NCBI GenBank assembly: GCA_030431975.1
Contig: JAUIHP010000013.1
Coordinates: 121,108 to 185,107 of the forward strand
From: a bacterium
Lineage (GTDB): Bacteria; Eisenbacteria; RBG-16-71-46; CAIMUX01
Length of the DNA stretch: 64,000 nt
Direction: 5' to 3'
Shown here in pieces: positions 28,478-37,593 of the stretch. How positions within the stretch are numbered: the stretch's first letter is position 1; the number at the start of each line of letters is the position of its first letter. The notes below the pieces were generated by a model that worked only from the letters and a program-made list of their open reading frames with translations, had not been told where the DNA came from and made no database searches. The position numbers and the translations under genes are program-made.

Positions 28478-29449
28478 ATGAAACGATCGATTTTCTTCAG
28501 TTCGATGCTGTGGATCCTGCTCGGAGTCGGAGCGGCCCGCGCCAATGAAGGCGGTCCAGTCTCAGTACCATCGATCCAAGACGGCATCCAGGTGGAACAG
28601 AGCCGTGGCGAATGCTTCGGGATCTGGCAAAACCACGACAACTCGTTCGAGGCCGCCTACGGCTGGAACTTCGACGCTGTCGCCGATCCTTATTATGGAG
28701 CTTTCGCCGAGAGCTTCGAAGGTCCGGGCACCGTTTGTGGAATCCAGTTCTGGTTGACGCAGCTCGGGAACCAGAACGGTCAAACGATGGACGTCATCGT
28801 CTGGGACGACGACAACACCGGAAATCCCGGTCCCGTACTTCAATTGCTTCCGGGCATCGATCCCGGGGCGGTCGCACAGTGGCCGGACGTCAGTCTTCAC
28901 GCCCTGGACTCAGAGATCCTGGTTCCGGAAGGGAAGTTCTGGGTCGGTTACTGGGGAGATTGGGCAGGATCCCAAGCGGGTTGGTTCGTAGCTGCAGACG
29001 AGAACGGAACGGGCGGCACTCCCCGCACCAACATCGCCCCGGACCTCGGTTACCCGGCCGGTTGGGAAAGCCCGACCATCGTTCTGCCTTGGGAAGACTG
29101 CCGAAGCCTCGGAATCCAGATCGACTTCGCGGTCGACCCGGCATCGACGGACTCACCGGAGCTTGCGTCTCCATTGCCGTCGTTGGAGCGACTGAGTCCG
29201 AACCCGTTCCGAAGCCGAGTCGAAGTGGAGTACCAGGTCTCGCAACGCGGACCGGTCTCCCTTTCCGTTCACGATGCCGGCGGGCGGCTCATCGCATCAC
29301 TGGAACAGTCGGTGCGCGAGCCGGGTCGCTACAAGGCGGAATGGAACGGCCGAACCGCGGATGGCAATGAAGCGGACGCCGGAGTGTACTTCGTCCGGAT
29401 GACCCAGAACGGTGCCTCAGCCGGAAAACGCCTCGTTCGCGTTCGTTAG
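28478..29449 (+). CDS. Secreted YVW/GYW-domain protein with FlgD-type C-terminal domain (paralogue C)
   Basis: A 323-residue protein; GGGAGA lies 9 nt before the ATG. A short signal peptide precedes 'ARANEGG'. Residues about 45-216 are the YVW/GYW domain: Cys pair, 'YYGAFAESF', 'GQTMDVIVWDDDNTGNPGPVL' (broken here), 'DPGAVAQWPDVS', 'FWVGYWGDWAGSQAGWF', 'AADENGTGG'. The C-terminal ~90 residues are a FlgD/T9SS-type Ig domain ('LSPNPFRSRVEVEY', 'WNGRTADGNEADAGVYFVRM') ending in KRLVRVR. It follows a giant Fn3/LamG gene exactly as the 8860 gene does, suggesting the two products work together or are sorted together (inference). Confidence 0.88.
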   Translation: MKRSIFFSSMLWILLGVGAARANEGGPVSVPSIQDGIQVEQSRGECFGIWQNHDNSFEAAYGWNFDAVADPYYGAFAESFEGPGTVCGIQFWLTQLGNQNGQTMDVIVWDDDNTGNPGPVLQLLPGIDPGAVAQWPDVSLHALDSEILVPEGKFWVGYWGDWAGSQAGWFVAADENGTGGTPRTNIAPDLGYPAGWESPTIVLPWEDCRSLGIQIDFAVDPASTDSPELASPLPSLERLSPNPFRSRVEVEYQVSQRGPVSLSVHDAGGRLIASLEQSVREPGRYKAEWNGRTADGNEADAGVYFVRMTQNGASAGKRLVRVR

Positions 29450-29464
29450 GTCTCGCATCGCGCA

Positions 29465-29500
29465 ATCCGTGGCTCACCGATTCCGAGTTGAGCCACGGAT
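29465..29500 (+). terminator. Probable transcription terminator hairpin
   Basis: ATCCGTGGCTC (29465-29475) and GAGCCACGGAT (29490-29500) form a perfect 11-bp stem with a 14-nt loop, 16 bp after the stop of the 28478 gene, followed by the pyrimidine-rich CTTGCTCCTTCC. The weak T tract keeps the confidence moderate. Confidence 0.6.
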
Positions 29501-29510
29501 CTTGCTCCTT

Positions 29511-29554
29511 CCGGTCTTGGTCCGGTCTTGGTCCGCTCTTGGTCCGGTCTTCGC
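29511..29554 (+). repeat. Four tandem 11-bp units
   Basis: CCGGTCTTGGT is repeated at 29511 and 29522 (identical), 29533 (one change) and 29544 (two changes). It lies in the gap between the terminator-like hairpin and the subtilase gene. It has the same 11-bp period as the arrays at 11113 and 14617 but an unrelated unit sequence. Confidence 0.8.
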
Positions 29555-29675
29555 TCGAAGTGGTCTCTGGATCCCTCGTTCGGGTATCCTTCTAGGGTCC
29601 GCGATCCGAAGATGATTTCCTCGGAACCGTCCTTCGTTTCGCATCCCCACCCGAACGACCTGCCCTGGAGGCTTC

Positions 29676-32642
29676 ATGACTGGAATGGACCCGCTCGATC
29701 ATCGCTGCGCTGCACCTGAGAACCATCTTTCGAGCCGGCATCCCCATCACTCGCGACTTTTTCCAGCTTTGACTCTGGCCATCGGGTTGGGGTGGGCCGG
29801 CCTGAGCGCCTCCCCCGCGCTGTCCTCCGATCGCGACTTCACTCACGAGTACGCAAAGGACGGCCGGGATCTGGCCTACACCCGGCAGGTCGAGAACGTC
29901 GATCCGAATCGCATCGTCATTCGATTCCATCCGGATTCCGGAGCACGAGTGCGCAGCGGAAGCGTCGTTTCCGTTTTGGGCACGGATCTGGGATCCACCA
30001 ACGAAATCCTCGCCGCACAGAGCGGCCAACTCTCGCCGCGCTTTCAGCGGAGCGAGGACGACCTGGACCAGGATCGAATTCTCGGTGAAGCGCGAACCGG
30101 ACGTGCTCTGCCCGATCTAAACCTCTTTGCGATGTGGACGCTGCCCTCACTCGACTCGGATGTGGCGTCGATCGATCGGCTCCGCGCTCTTCTCGAAGAT
30201 CTCAACGCCGATCCCATGATTGCGGAAGCATGGGCTCTCCCCAACGCATCGCCGCCGGCGTTTCAGGTTCTTCCTCTTTCCACGTCCTATCCCCAAGGTC
30301 CCGGCACTGGGAACACGTCGTCAACTTTTGCGGGACAGGCTCAATCGGCGGAAACGGCCGACAGTTGGACGGGATCATCGGAAGCCGGCGGAAGACGCGG
30401 GGGAACGCCGGACTTCTCCTCTCAGCAGGGTTACCTCTATTCCCCGCCGCAGGGCATCAACGCAGAGTCTGCGTGGGCGCACCCGGGCGGCATGGGACAG
30501 GGCATCGACGTCATCGACATCGAATGGGGCTGGCTTTTCACGCACGAAGACTTCAAGGAAGCCTTCGTCGTTCTTGGTGACGCCAGCGCGGACGATCACG
30601 GAACCGGTGTCGTCGGCATCTTCTCCGGGCAGCACAACGGCTACGGCGTGGACGGGATCTCTCCCGAAGCGGGATTCGGCGCAGCGTCGTTGAACAACCT
30701 GAGCATTCCTGACGCGATCAACCAGGCAGCGGCGGAACTCGATCCGGGCGACATCTTCCTCATGGAAGTGCAGTGTTCCGGTCCGGTCAACTGGATGCCG
30801 TGCGAATGGTGGGGCGACGTCTACGCCGCAATCGAAGTGGCGACGGCACTCGGCGTCGTTTGTGTAGAAGCCGGCGGCAACGGAACCATCGACCTCGACG
30901 ATCCTCTCTACGGAGACCTCTTCGACCGGCGCGTCCGCGACAGCGGCGCCATCATGGTCGGCGCCGGCACTCCATCCGGCCTGAACGCAGAGTGGTTCTC
31001 GAACTTCGGCGACCGCGTCGACTTGCAAGGATGGGGCTCGAGCATCGTCTCCACCTGCTGCGGCGATCTTCAGGGCGGTGACCCCAACGTTCACTACACT
31101 GCAGGATTCAGCGGCACGTCCGGCGCTTCACCGATGGTCGTGGGCGCTGTCGCGTCCCTTCAGGGTCAGGCCCTGGCGGAGTTCGGAACGACGATCTCAT
31201 CCGACCTCGCTGAAGAGATTCTTAGCGCGACCGGCACTCCCTGGACCGGAGACCGTCAGGTCGGCGAACGGCCGGACCTCACCGCGGCGCGCGCAAAGCT
31301 TCTGCTCGGTTTCGCCGACCTGACCGCAACGGTCCGGGATGGGGACACGCTCGAACCCCTCGCCGGTCGGACGATTCAGATCGTGGAGACGGGACGAGTC
31401 GAAAAGACCGGTCCGGTCGGTGAAGTGACGATGCAGCTTTCTGCGGAGACTCTTACACTGCGGGTCGAAGGCGACTTCTACTATCCGCCCGCAGATTTCC
31501 CGGTCACCATCGAACACGGTGTCGCGCAGTCCGTCACGCTCGACATCTTCCGCGCCCCGTTTGGTTCCGTCACCGGCCGCGTCGAAGATGAGACCGGATC
31601 CGGGATCGAAGACGCAGTCATCGAAGTGCCGGGCACGCCGTTGGCTCCCGTCATGACGGCGGGTGACGGAACCTTCCTCATCGAAGATGTCCCCGCAGCA
31701 CCTTCCTACCTTGTCCTGGCCGGCCTCGTTCCGGGTTACGGAGCGGCTCACGCGCTTCTGGCGGTCGAAGGCGAAGCGGCAACGGACTGGAGTCCGACCC
31801 TTGTCGATGCAGAAACGTTCGAGGCGGACGACGCGGGCTACACCGCCTTCAATGAATGGGAATGGGGTACACCCAGCTTCCCCGGCTTCGAACCGGTCCC
31901 GACGTTCTCCGGAACCAAGGTGTGGGGAATCGATCTCGACAGCACGTATGACAATGTCACGACTTCGATCCTGACCTCGCCCGTCTTCGATATGAGCGAG
32001 GCCGAAGAACTCGAGCTTTCGTTCCATCACTGGTACTGGGTCGACTCCGATGACGGTGGGCAGGTTCAGGTTTGGGATGAGTCCCAGTCGACATGGGTCG
32101 TCGTCGACCCCGTCGGCGGATATCCGGATGAATCGATCGTCGTCCTCTCCGGCTCCGGCGGCTACAACGGAAGGACGGACGAAACCGGCTACCGTCCGGC
32201 CGTTTTCGATCTCGACGAGTGGGTCGGAGGAGACTTCCAGTTCCGGCTCTACTTCCGTACGACCGCTTTCGGCGCGGCCGGACTCGGCTGGTACGTCGAT
32301 GACATCGCCCTGAACACGGGACAGGGCCAAACCGCATCGGTCGACACGTGGACGACGCAGGGCGAGACCCTTCGTCTACTCGGGCTGGAGCAGAACCCGA
32401 CGGCAGGAGCTTCGGTCTTACACTTCGAACTCTTCAAGGAGTCGAACGCGGAGATCGTCTACTATACTGTGAATGGAAGCCGCGTGGCGTCCCAGGCCTT
32501 GGGCCGACTGACGCCCGGAACCCACACGGTAAAATGGGATGGTTCGACTCGCTCAGGTGAGCGGGTGGGCAGCGGAGTCTATTTCTTTCGTCTTCACGCC
32601 GGTCCCTCTACGGCGGAAGGCAAACTCGTTCGATCCGAATAG
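29676..32642 (+). CDS. Secreted subtilisin-like (S8) serine protease with FlgD-type tail
   Basis: A 988-residue protein. An N-terminal hydrophobic signal segment ('LFPALTLAIGLGWAGLSASP') is followed by a ~200-residue prodomain-like region. The catalytic triad is D281 ('VIDIEWGW'), H308 ('DDHGTGVVG') and S482 ('SGTSGASPMV'). After the protease come a carboxypeptidase-regulatory-like unit ('DGDTLEPLAGRTIQIVE', 'VTGRVEDETGSGIEDAVIEV' broken here), a MAM/immune-inhibitor-A-like beta-sandwich ('SPVFDMSEAEELELSFHHWY', broken here) and a FlgD/T9SS-type Ig domain ('QNPTAGASVLHFEL', 'VKWDGSTRSGERVGSGVYFF') ending in GKLVRSE. It probably cleaves proteins outside the cell or on its surface. The unusual 'DIEWGW' after the catalytic Asp resembles a subset of S8 enzymes with E-W instead of T-G. 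Confidence 0.92.
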   Translation: MTGMDPLDHRCAAPENHLSSRHPHHSRLFPALTLAIGLGWAGLSASPALSSDRDFTHEYAKDGRDLAYTRQVENVDPNRIVIRFHPDSGARVRSGSVVSVLGTDLGSTNEILAAQSGQLSPRFQRSEDDLDQDRILGEARTGRALPDLNLFAMWTLPSLDSDVASIDRLRALLEDLNADPMIAEAWALPNASPPAFQVLPLSTSYPQGPGTGNTSSTFAGQAQSAETADSWTGSSEAGGRRGGTPDFSSQQGYLYSPPQGINAESAWAHPGGMGQGIDVIDIEWGWLFTHEDFKEAFVVLGDASADDHGTGVVGIFSGQHNGYGVDGISPEAGFGAASLNNLSIPDAINQAAAELDPGDIFLMEVQCSGPVNWMPCEWWGDVYAAIEVATALGVVCVEAGGNGTIDLDDPLYGDLFDRRVRDSGAIMVGAGTPSGLNAEWFSNFGDRVDLQGWGSSIVSTCCGDLQGGDPNVHYTAGFSGTSGASPMVVGAVASLQGQALAEFGTTISSDLAEEILSATGTPWTGDRQVGERPDLTAARAKLLLGFADLTATVRDGDTLEPLAGRTIQIVETGRVEKTGPVGEVTMQLSAETLTLRVEGDFYYPPADFPVTIEHGVAQSVTLDIFRAPFGSVTGRVEDETGSGIEDAVIEVPGTPLAPVMTAGDGTFLIEDVPAAPSYLVLAGLVPGYGAAHALLAVEGEAATDWSPTLVDAETFEADDAGYTAFNEWEWGTPSFPGFEPVPTFSGTKVWGIDLDSTYDNVTTSILTSPVFDMSEAEELELSFHHWYWVDSDDGGQVQVWDESQSTWVVVDPVGGYPDESIVVLSGSGGYNGRTDETGYRPAVFDLDEWVGGDFQFRLYFRTTAFGAAGLGWYVDDIALNTGQGQTASVDTWTTQGETLRLLGLEQNPTAGASVLHFELFKESNAEIVYYTVNGSRVASQALGRLTPGTHTVKWDGSTRSGERVGSGVYFFRLHAGPSTAEGKLVRSE

Positions 32643-32672
32643 TCGCAAGACAAAACAGGAATGGAGAGGGCC

Positions 32673-35600
32673 ATGCGCGTTCCTGCACTTTCTTCGTCGA
32701 TCGCCCGAAGCATCGTCTGCTTCGCGGCACTTGTCCTCGGGTTCACCGTCGCCAATGCCGACGAATCGCCGATCACGTCCGTCGGTGACGGCACCGGAAT
32801 CCTGCAACCCGGTGAGCGGGGCAGCTGCCCCGACTTTTATTTGAATGCCGACGATACGTACGAAGGCGGGTACGCCTGGCAGTACGGCGGAGTGGTTCCT
32901 CCGGATCTCGGATCTTTCGCAGAGTGCTACGAAGGCCCGATCGGCGTCTGCGCCGTCGTACTCGACCTCTCACAGGCCGGCAACCAGATCGGCCAGACGC
33001 TTGACGCTTATGTCTGGGAGGACGATGGGGGAAGCCCTGGCGCCGTGCTTTGCATAACGACCGATGTCGACCCGGGCCCCGTCGCCTTCTGGCCCTCCAT
33101 CAGCCGTCACTCGATCGACCTCGGAACCGTGTGTGACGCGACGGACGAATTCTGGGTCGGGTACTGGGCCAACTGGCCGGATCAGGTGGCAGGTTGGTTC
33201 ATCAGTGCTGACCTGGACGGTTTCGGCGGTTGCCCGCTTACCAAGTACGCCCCGGGAATGGGGTTCCCGTCTGGATGGGGAAACGTCTCGGCAGCGTGGG
33301 GCCCGACACAGTCCCTCGGGATCGGACTGGAAGGAACGGTTCCCAAAGGCTACGGAGCGTGCTGCCTTCCAAACGGCGTGTGTGAGATCACGACGGAGTT
33401 CGATTGCCAGGGAGACTTCATCGGTGAAGGCGAAGGTTGCGTCCCCGACCTCTGCCTTCAACCGGAAGAAGGCGCCTGCTGCCAACCCGACGGACAGTGC
33501 GCCATCACGAACGCGTTCGATTGCGAAGAATCCGGCGGCAGCTACCTCGGCGACGACACCGGCTGCGACCCGGACCCATGCCCGGAACCTTTCGGCGCCT
33601 GCTGCTTCCCTGACGGCAGCTGTACGGACCTGCTTCTTCCTCAATGCACGGAACAAGGCGGAGCCTTCACCGGAGACGGCAGCCTCTGCGAGAGTTCCCC
33701 CTGCTCAGACTCGGGTGCATGCTGCATCAACGACCGCTGCTTCGTGCGCACCAGCGAAGACTGCCTCGCCGAGGACGGAATCTTCCTCGGCTTCGACGTC
33801 CCATGTGATCCCGAGGTTTGCTTCACCATCAGCTGCGACGGCGCACTCGTCACTCTCGGTGAAATGGGTTTCGAGGGAGACCTATCCAACCTATCGAAAC
33901 CGGAACCTATGGGTATCAGCGGTCGCGGAGTTCTGGACCCGGTCTTCCATCAAGGCGCAGAACGCGGCTGTGGCATCTTCGAACTGAGTGCGGACGAATC
34001 GTACGAAAGCGGCTACATCTGGCGCGAGTCGTCGATCGAGCCGTGCTACGGGTCGTTCGCAGAGAAGTATGTCGGAAGCGGACGGGAGATCTGCGCCATC
34101 ACCCTGGACCTCGCCGCGACCGGAACGCAGAACGGGCAACTCCTGGACGCGTACGTGTGGGACGACTCCGGCAATCAACCCGGCGTCGTTCTCCATGTCG
34201 AGGTTGGAGTCGATCCAGGCCTGGTCGCTCCGTGGCCATCCGTCAGTCGACACATCGTGCCCATTCCGGCCACACCCGTCGGCAACGAATGGTGGGTCGG
34301 CTTCTGGGCCGACTGGCAGGGCATGGGCGGCGCGTGGTACATCGGCGCGGACACCGACGGGCCTGGCGGAAACGGGTCGATGACGTTGGTCCCCCCAGGC
34401 GAAGACATAGGCCGTGGTTGGCAGCCCGTCAGCAACATCTGGGGCTCGACTCAGGCTTTGGGTATCGGCGTTTCCTACCTCGTCCAAGGGGCGGGCGCGT
34501 GTTGCTTCGGCGACGGAAGTTGCATCGTCCTGGAAATGGAAGACTGCACGGGTGAGTTCCAGGGCGAGTCAACGGACTGCGATCCCAACCCATGCCCGCC
34601 GCCGCCGTTCGGAGCCTGCTGTTTCGTGAACGGATCGTGCACGATCAGCAGTGACTTCGACTGCGAGGCAGACGGCGGCACCTACTTCGGAGAAGACGTC
34701 GAGTGCGATCCGAACCCCTGCCCTCAGCCGGGCGTCGGCGCTTGTTGTCTCCCGGATCAGAACTGTGTCGAGATCTCGATCGTCGACTGCCTCGAACAAG
34801 GCGGACTCTTCCTTGGAAAGGACTCCGTCTGCGATGGAGTTGTCTGCCCCATCCTATGTGACGCTTCGTTGACAAGTCGCTCTCACGACCCGGCGCGCCG
34901 TGGAGGAGGCACAGGTCCCAATCGCAACGGCACGCTCATCCTGCACCACGACGACGAACTCGTTTACACCGCCGACGGCGGCGGATTCTGTGATTCCTCA
35001 CTCGAGGACTGCCTGTCAGCCACGATCCGCGTCGACACGGAAGGCCCAGTGGTGTTCCAAGTCTTTGCCGCCTTCGGAGGCCCCAACACTCCGCGCCTTG
35101 TCGGCGTGACCTTCGGCATCGACTACTCAGACTGCCTCTTCATCGTGGACGGCGATCACTGCGGAGACTTCGAGCTTCCGCAATCGAGCTGGCCGGAGCC
35201 CGAAACGGGAACGGCCGTTACGTGGACCGTCCCCCAGGAGACGTTCCTTGTCCCGGTGTACTGGTTCGCAGGTTACGTCGACGGTGGGCAAGCGACGACG
35301 TTGGACCTGATCCCGCATCCGGATCTGGGAGCATTCTTCGGAGATGACTCCATCCCGGCAATTCTCGATCCCATCCTCGATCTGGGCTCGCTAGGTTTCA
35401 AGATGGATGGCCGCGCTCCCTGTCCGACGGCGACTGAAACCGGTGCCTGCTGCCTCTCGGATGGGTCATGTCAGGTCCTTTTGGAAGAAGAGTGCACCCC
35501 CATCGGCGAGTTTCTCGGAAGAGGCGTACCTTGCGACCCCAACCCGTGCTTCGTCCCGGTGGGAGCGTGCTGCTTTGAGGACGAGTCCTGTGGTGTCCTG

Positions 35601-35729
35601 ACCGAGTCCGAATGCCAAGGATCAGGAGGCGTGTTCCTTGCCGACGAGGACTGTGATCCGAATCCGTGTGTCACGGTTCCGACGATCGAATCCACATGGG
35701 GCAGGATCAAGGCACGGTTCTCCAGGTAG
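32673..35729 (+). CDS. Secreted modular protein: two YVW/GYW domains, nine Cys-rich repeats, one cohesin-like domain, SSWG-type tail
   Basis: A 1018-residue protein from ATG 32673, chosen because GGAGAGG lies at the right distance; an ATG at 32661 has no usable spacing. A signal peptide ('IARSIVCFAALVLGFTVANA') is followed by YVW/GYW domain 1 (residues about 51-220), four six-Cys repeats ('ACCxPDGxCxI...C...C.P..C'), YVW/GYW domain 2 (432-603) and three repeats. A cohesin-like beta-sandwich (about 748-918; 'NGTLILHHDD', 'LVGVTFGIDYSD', 'DDSIPAILDPILDLGSLGF') and two repeats come next. The protein ends 'ESTWGRIKARFSR' and has no FlgD domain. All modules recur in the 40115 protein. Function unknown; exported and disulfide-rich. 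Confidence 0.88.
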   Translation: MRVPALSSSIARSIVCFAALVLGFTVANADESPITSVGDGTGILQPGERGSCPDFYLNADDTYEGGYAWQYGGVVPPDLGSFAECYEGPIGVCAVVLDLSQAGNQIGQTLDAYVWEDDGGSPGAVLCITTDVDPGPVAFWPSISRHSIDLGTVCDATDEFWVGYWANWPDQVAGWFISADLDGFGGCPLTKYAPGMGFPSGWGNVSAAWGPTQSLGIGLEGTVPKGYGACCLPNGVCEITTEFDCQGDFIGEGEGCVPDLCLQPEEGACCQPDGQCAITNAFDCEESGGSYLGDDTGCDPDPCPEPFGACCFPDGSCTDLLLPQCTEQGGAFTGDGSLCESSPCSDSGACCINDRCFVRTSEDCLAEDGIFLGFDVPCDPEVCFTISCDGALVTLGEMGFEGDLSNLSKPEPMGISGRGVLDPVFHQGAERGCGIFELSADESYESGYIWRESSIEPCYGSFAEKYVGSGREICAITLDLAATGTQNGQLLDAYVWDDSGNQPGVVLHVEVGVDPGLVAPWPSVSRHIVPIPATPVGNEWWVGFWADWQGMGGAWYIGADTDGPGGNGSMTLVPPGEDIGRGWQPVSNIWGSTQALGIGVSYLVQGAGACCFGDGSCIVLEMEDCTGEFQGESTDCDPNPCPPPPFGACCFVNGSCTISSDFDCEADGGTYFGEDVECDPNPCPQPGVGACCLPDQNCVEISIVDCLEQGGLFLGKDSVCDGVVCPILCDASLTSRSHDPARRGGGTGPNRNGTLILHHDDELVYTADGGGFCDSSLEDCLSATIRVDTEGPVVFQVFAAFGGPNTPRLVGVTFGIDYSDCLFIVDGDHCGDFELPQSSWPEPETGTAVTWTVPQETFLVPVYWFAGYVDGGQATTLDLIPHPDLGAFFGDDSIPAILDPILDLGSLGFKMDGRAPCPTATETGACCLSDGSCQVLLEEECTPIGEFLGRGVPCDPNPCFVPVGACCFEDESCGVLTESECQGSGGVFLADEDCDPNPCVTVPTIESTWGRIKARFSR

Positions 35730-35750
35730 GTTGCGGCCGGACAGGCTGTG

Positions 35751-35797
35751 GACGGGCAGAGTGGCAAATCCGCATTTGAATTGCCAATCTGCCCATC
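35751..35797. terminator. Bidirectional terminator candidate between convergent genes
   Basis: GGACGGGCAGAGTGGCAA (35750-35767) pairs with TTGCCAATCTGCCCATCC (35781-35798), with two mismatches and a 13-nt loop. It lies 21 bp after the plus-strand stop, and about 134 bp beyond the minus-strand stop at 35932. There is no strong T tract on either side. Confidence 0.55.
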
Positions 35798-35931
35798 CGC
35801 GGCAAGCTGCTGCTAGAACCGGCCTAAACCGCCTGATGTCAGAAGCGGACTCCCTCCTCCCTGCTCCACGCCTCGGTTCGTGCTTCGACCTGTGAACCGC
35901 CAGGCAGTAGAGCCCACACTCCTACCCGTCG

Positions 35932-37593
35932 CTATTCGATCATCACGACCTTGACTCCCGTCTCCCACGACTCCGATCGCAGGCGGACAAAGTAGATCCC
36001 GGCGGGCGCTTTCTGCCCGTCGCTGGAAAGACCGTTCCACTCGAACTCTGTCCGGCCGGCCTCGAGAACGCCGAGATCCACGGCGGCGAAGACCCTTCCG
36101 GCGGCGTCGTAGATGGCGGCGGAGCAGTGGCGGGACGAGGGAAGGAAAAGGTCCAGCCGGACCCGGCCGCTGGTCGGGTTGGGATGGACTCCGATCAGTC
36201 GCGGCTCCTTCGACCGGGGAATGTCGATCACGTAGGGGCCGAACCTCTCGACGGCGCCGTCCACCTCGGTCGCCTCGATCCAGTACGAGTATCGGCTTCC
36301 GGGCTCGATCGAGGCGTCCTCGTACCTCCATTCGTCAGCGGTCTCGGTCGCAGGCCCCAGTAGCACAGGCGCACCTTCGCCTTCACTCCGCAGGACGTCA
36401 AACAGACGGAGACCGACGTCGGAAGAAGCGGTCCACTGCAGGTGGGCTTCGTAGTCTCTGTGTTCGAGGCGGATGTTACCCAACAGAACCGGCCAGATCC
36501 TGCAGGGACATAACGTGTCGTCCCCGTCGTAGAACCCTTCCATCCACTCGCAGTGCGGGCGTGTCGTTTCGAAACACTCGTCAAACTTGTAAACGCAACA
36601 GGCCCCAACAGCCCAGCAACAGTCGCTTCCGGGCAAGCCTACCCCCAGCGTTCCGTGGCAAACCGGGGTCTCCGGAGTTGACGAATCCAAGTCGTCCCAG
36701 AACCCAGCGCCGCCACTGTGCGCAAACACTTCGATCGAGGCCGTTGGTGTAAGGACGGAAAACTCGAACCAGCAAAGCGGTTCAAAGTGGTTCGTCCGTG
36801 CCTCCTCCCACTCGACGACAATTTCGCTTCCGGGTAGCGGCCAGTCCTTACTCGGGGACCCCGAATCCGCATGCACTCCCCAAGAAATGATCTCGATGGT
36901 TTCCGGGTCATAGGTGAGCCCGAATGCGGCCCGCTGGAGTCGAGGCGAGTTGTGTGGTGGAAACGCAGCCATGACGTGCGCTCGCATCCGTCCTTCGGCC
37001 TTCGGCCTGGAGCTGATGATGTCGGCGCAGTGTTCGATGGTGGGAGGTAGGAGTTCATCGTCGATGTGCAGGTTCACGCGTCCGTTGGCATGCGGGGTGC
37101 AGGCCCACTCGTTGCAAAACGCATCGACATCGAGAACCCGACCTCCCTGTTCTTCACAGACGACAGGTGGAAGCAGCACGCACTCGGCGCTGCCCACGCA
37201 ACAACCCTGTGGGGCCGGACATGGCTGGGGTGTGCAGGTCGACTCCATCCCTTGGTAGCGACCGTCTCTTTCCAGACAAACCGTCTCGACGAGCAACTGA
37301 CAGGTACCGTCGTTGAAGCAGCAGGCAGCCGGGAATTCGCACTGCGAGGGCTCGCAGGGTACATCCTCTCCGAGGAACACCCGGCCTCGCGAAGTGCACT
37401 CGACCTCAAGGCTCAGATAGCATTCCGTCGACTTCCCGTCGCAGCAGGCGCCGATCGAGATCGGGCTGCAACCGACGCCCGCTGCTCCCAGCCGGGTTTC
37501 ACAGGAGTTGTTGGTTTCCAGACAAACGGAGTTTTCGGCGACGGAATAGTCGCCCCTGAAGTCGGAGCTGTCTCCGGAGACATCGGATCGCAA
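35932..37593 (-). CDS. Beta-helix/Cys-rich protein, 3' part after frameshift (cohesin-like, Fn3, FlgD-type tail)
   Basis: This frame has only a TTG (37593) near its 5' end and continues the gene starting at 39926. It reads 'SDVSGDSSDFRGDYSVAENS', then 'GAAGVGC', the usual end of a beta-helix repeat followed by Cys-rich units. Three six-Cys repeats follow ('CCDGKSTECYLSLEVEC' onward), then a diverged cohesin-like domain ('GRVNLHIDDELL', 'LQRAAFGLTYDPETIEI'), a seventh Cys unit, an Fn3-like domain ('LEHRDYEAHLQWTASSD') and a FlgD/T9SS-type Ig domain ('GVHPNPTSGRVRLDLF', 'FEWNGLSSDGQKAPAGIYF') ending in VKVVMIE. It is the only Cys-repeat protein here with a FlgD tail instead of the SSWG tail. 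Confidence 0.85.
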   Translation of the reverse strand: MRSDVSGDSSDFRGDYSVAENSVCLETNNSCETRLGAAGVGCSPISIGACCDGKSTECYLSLEVECTSRGRVFLGEDVPCEPSQCEFPAACCFNDGTCQLLVETVCLERDGRYQGMESTCTPQPCPAPQGCCVGSAECVLLPPVVCEEQGGRVLDVDAFCNEWACTPHANGRVNLHIDDELLPPTIEHCADIISSRPKAEGRMRAHVMAAFPPHNSPRLQRAAFGLTYDPETIEIISWGVHADSGSPSKDWPLPGSEIVVEWEEARTNHFEPLCWFEFSVLTPTASIEVFAHSGGAGFWDDLDSSTPETPVCHGTLGVGLPGSDCCWAVGACCVYKFDECFETTRPHCEWMEGFYDGDDTLCPCRIWPVLLGNIRLEHRDYEAHLQWTASSDVGLRLFDVLRSEGEGAPVLLGPATETADEWRYEDASIEPGSRYSYWIEATEVDGAVERFGPYVIDIPRSKEPRLIGVHPNPTSGRVRLDLFLPSSRHCSAAIYDAAGRVFAAVDLGVLEAGRTEFEWNGLSSDGQKAPAGIYFVRLRSESWETGVKVVMIE

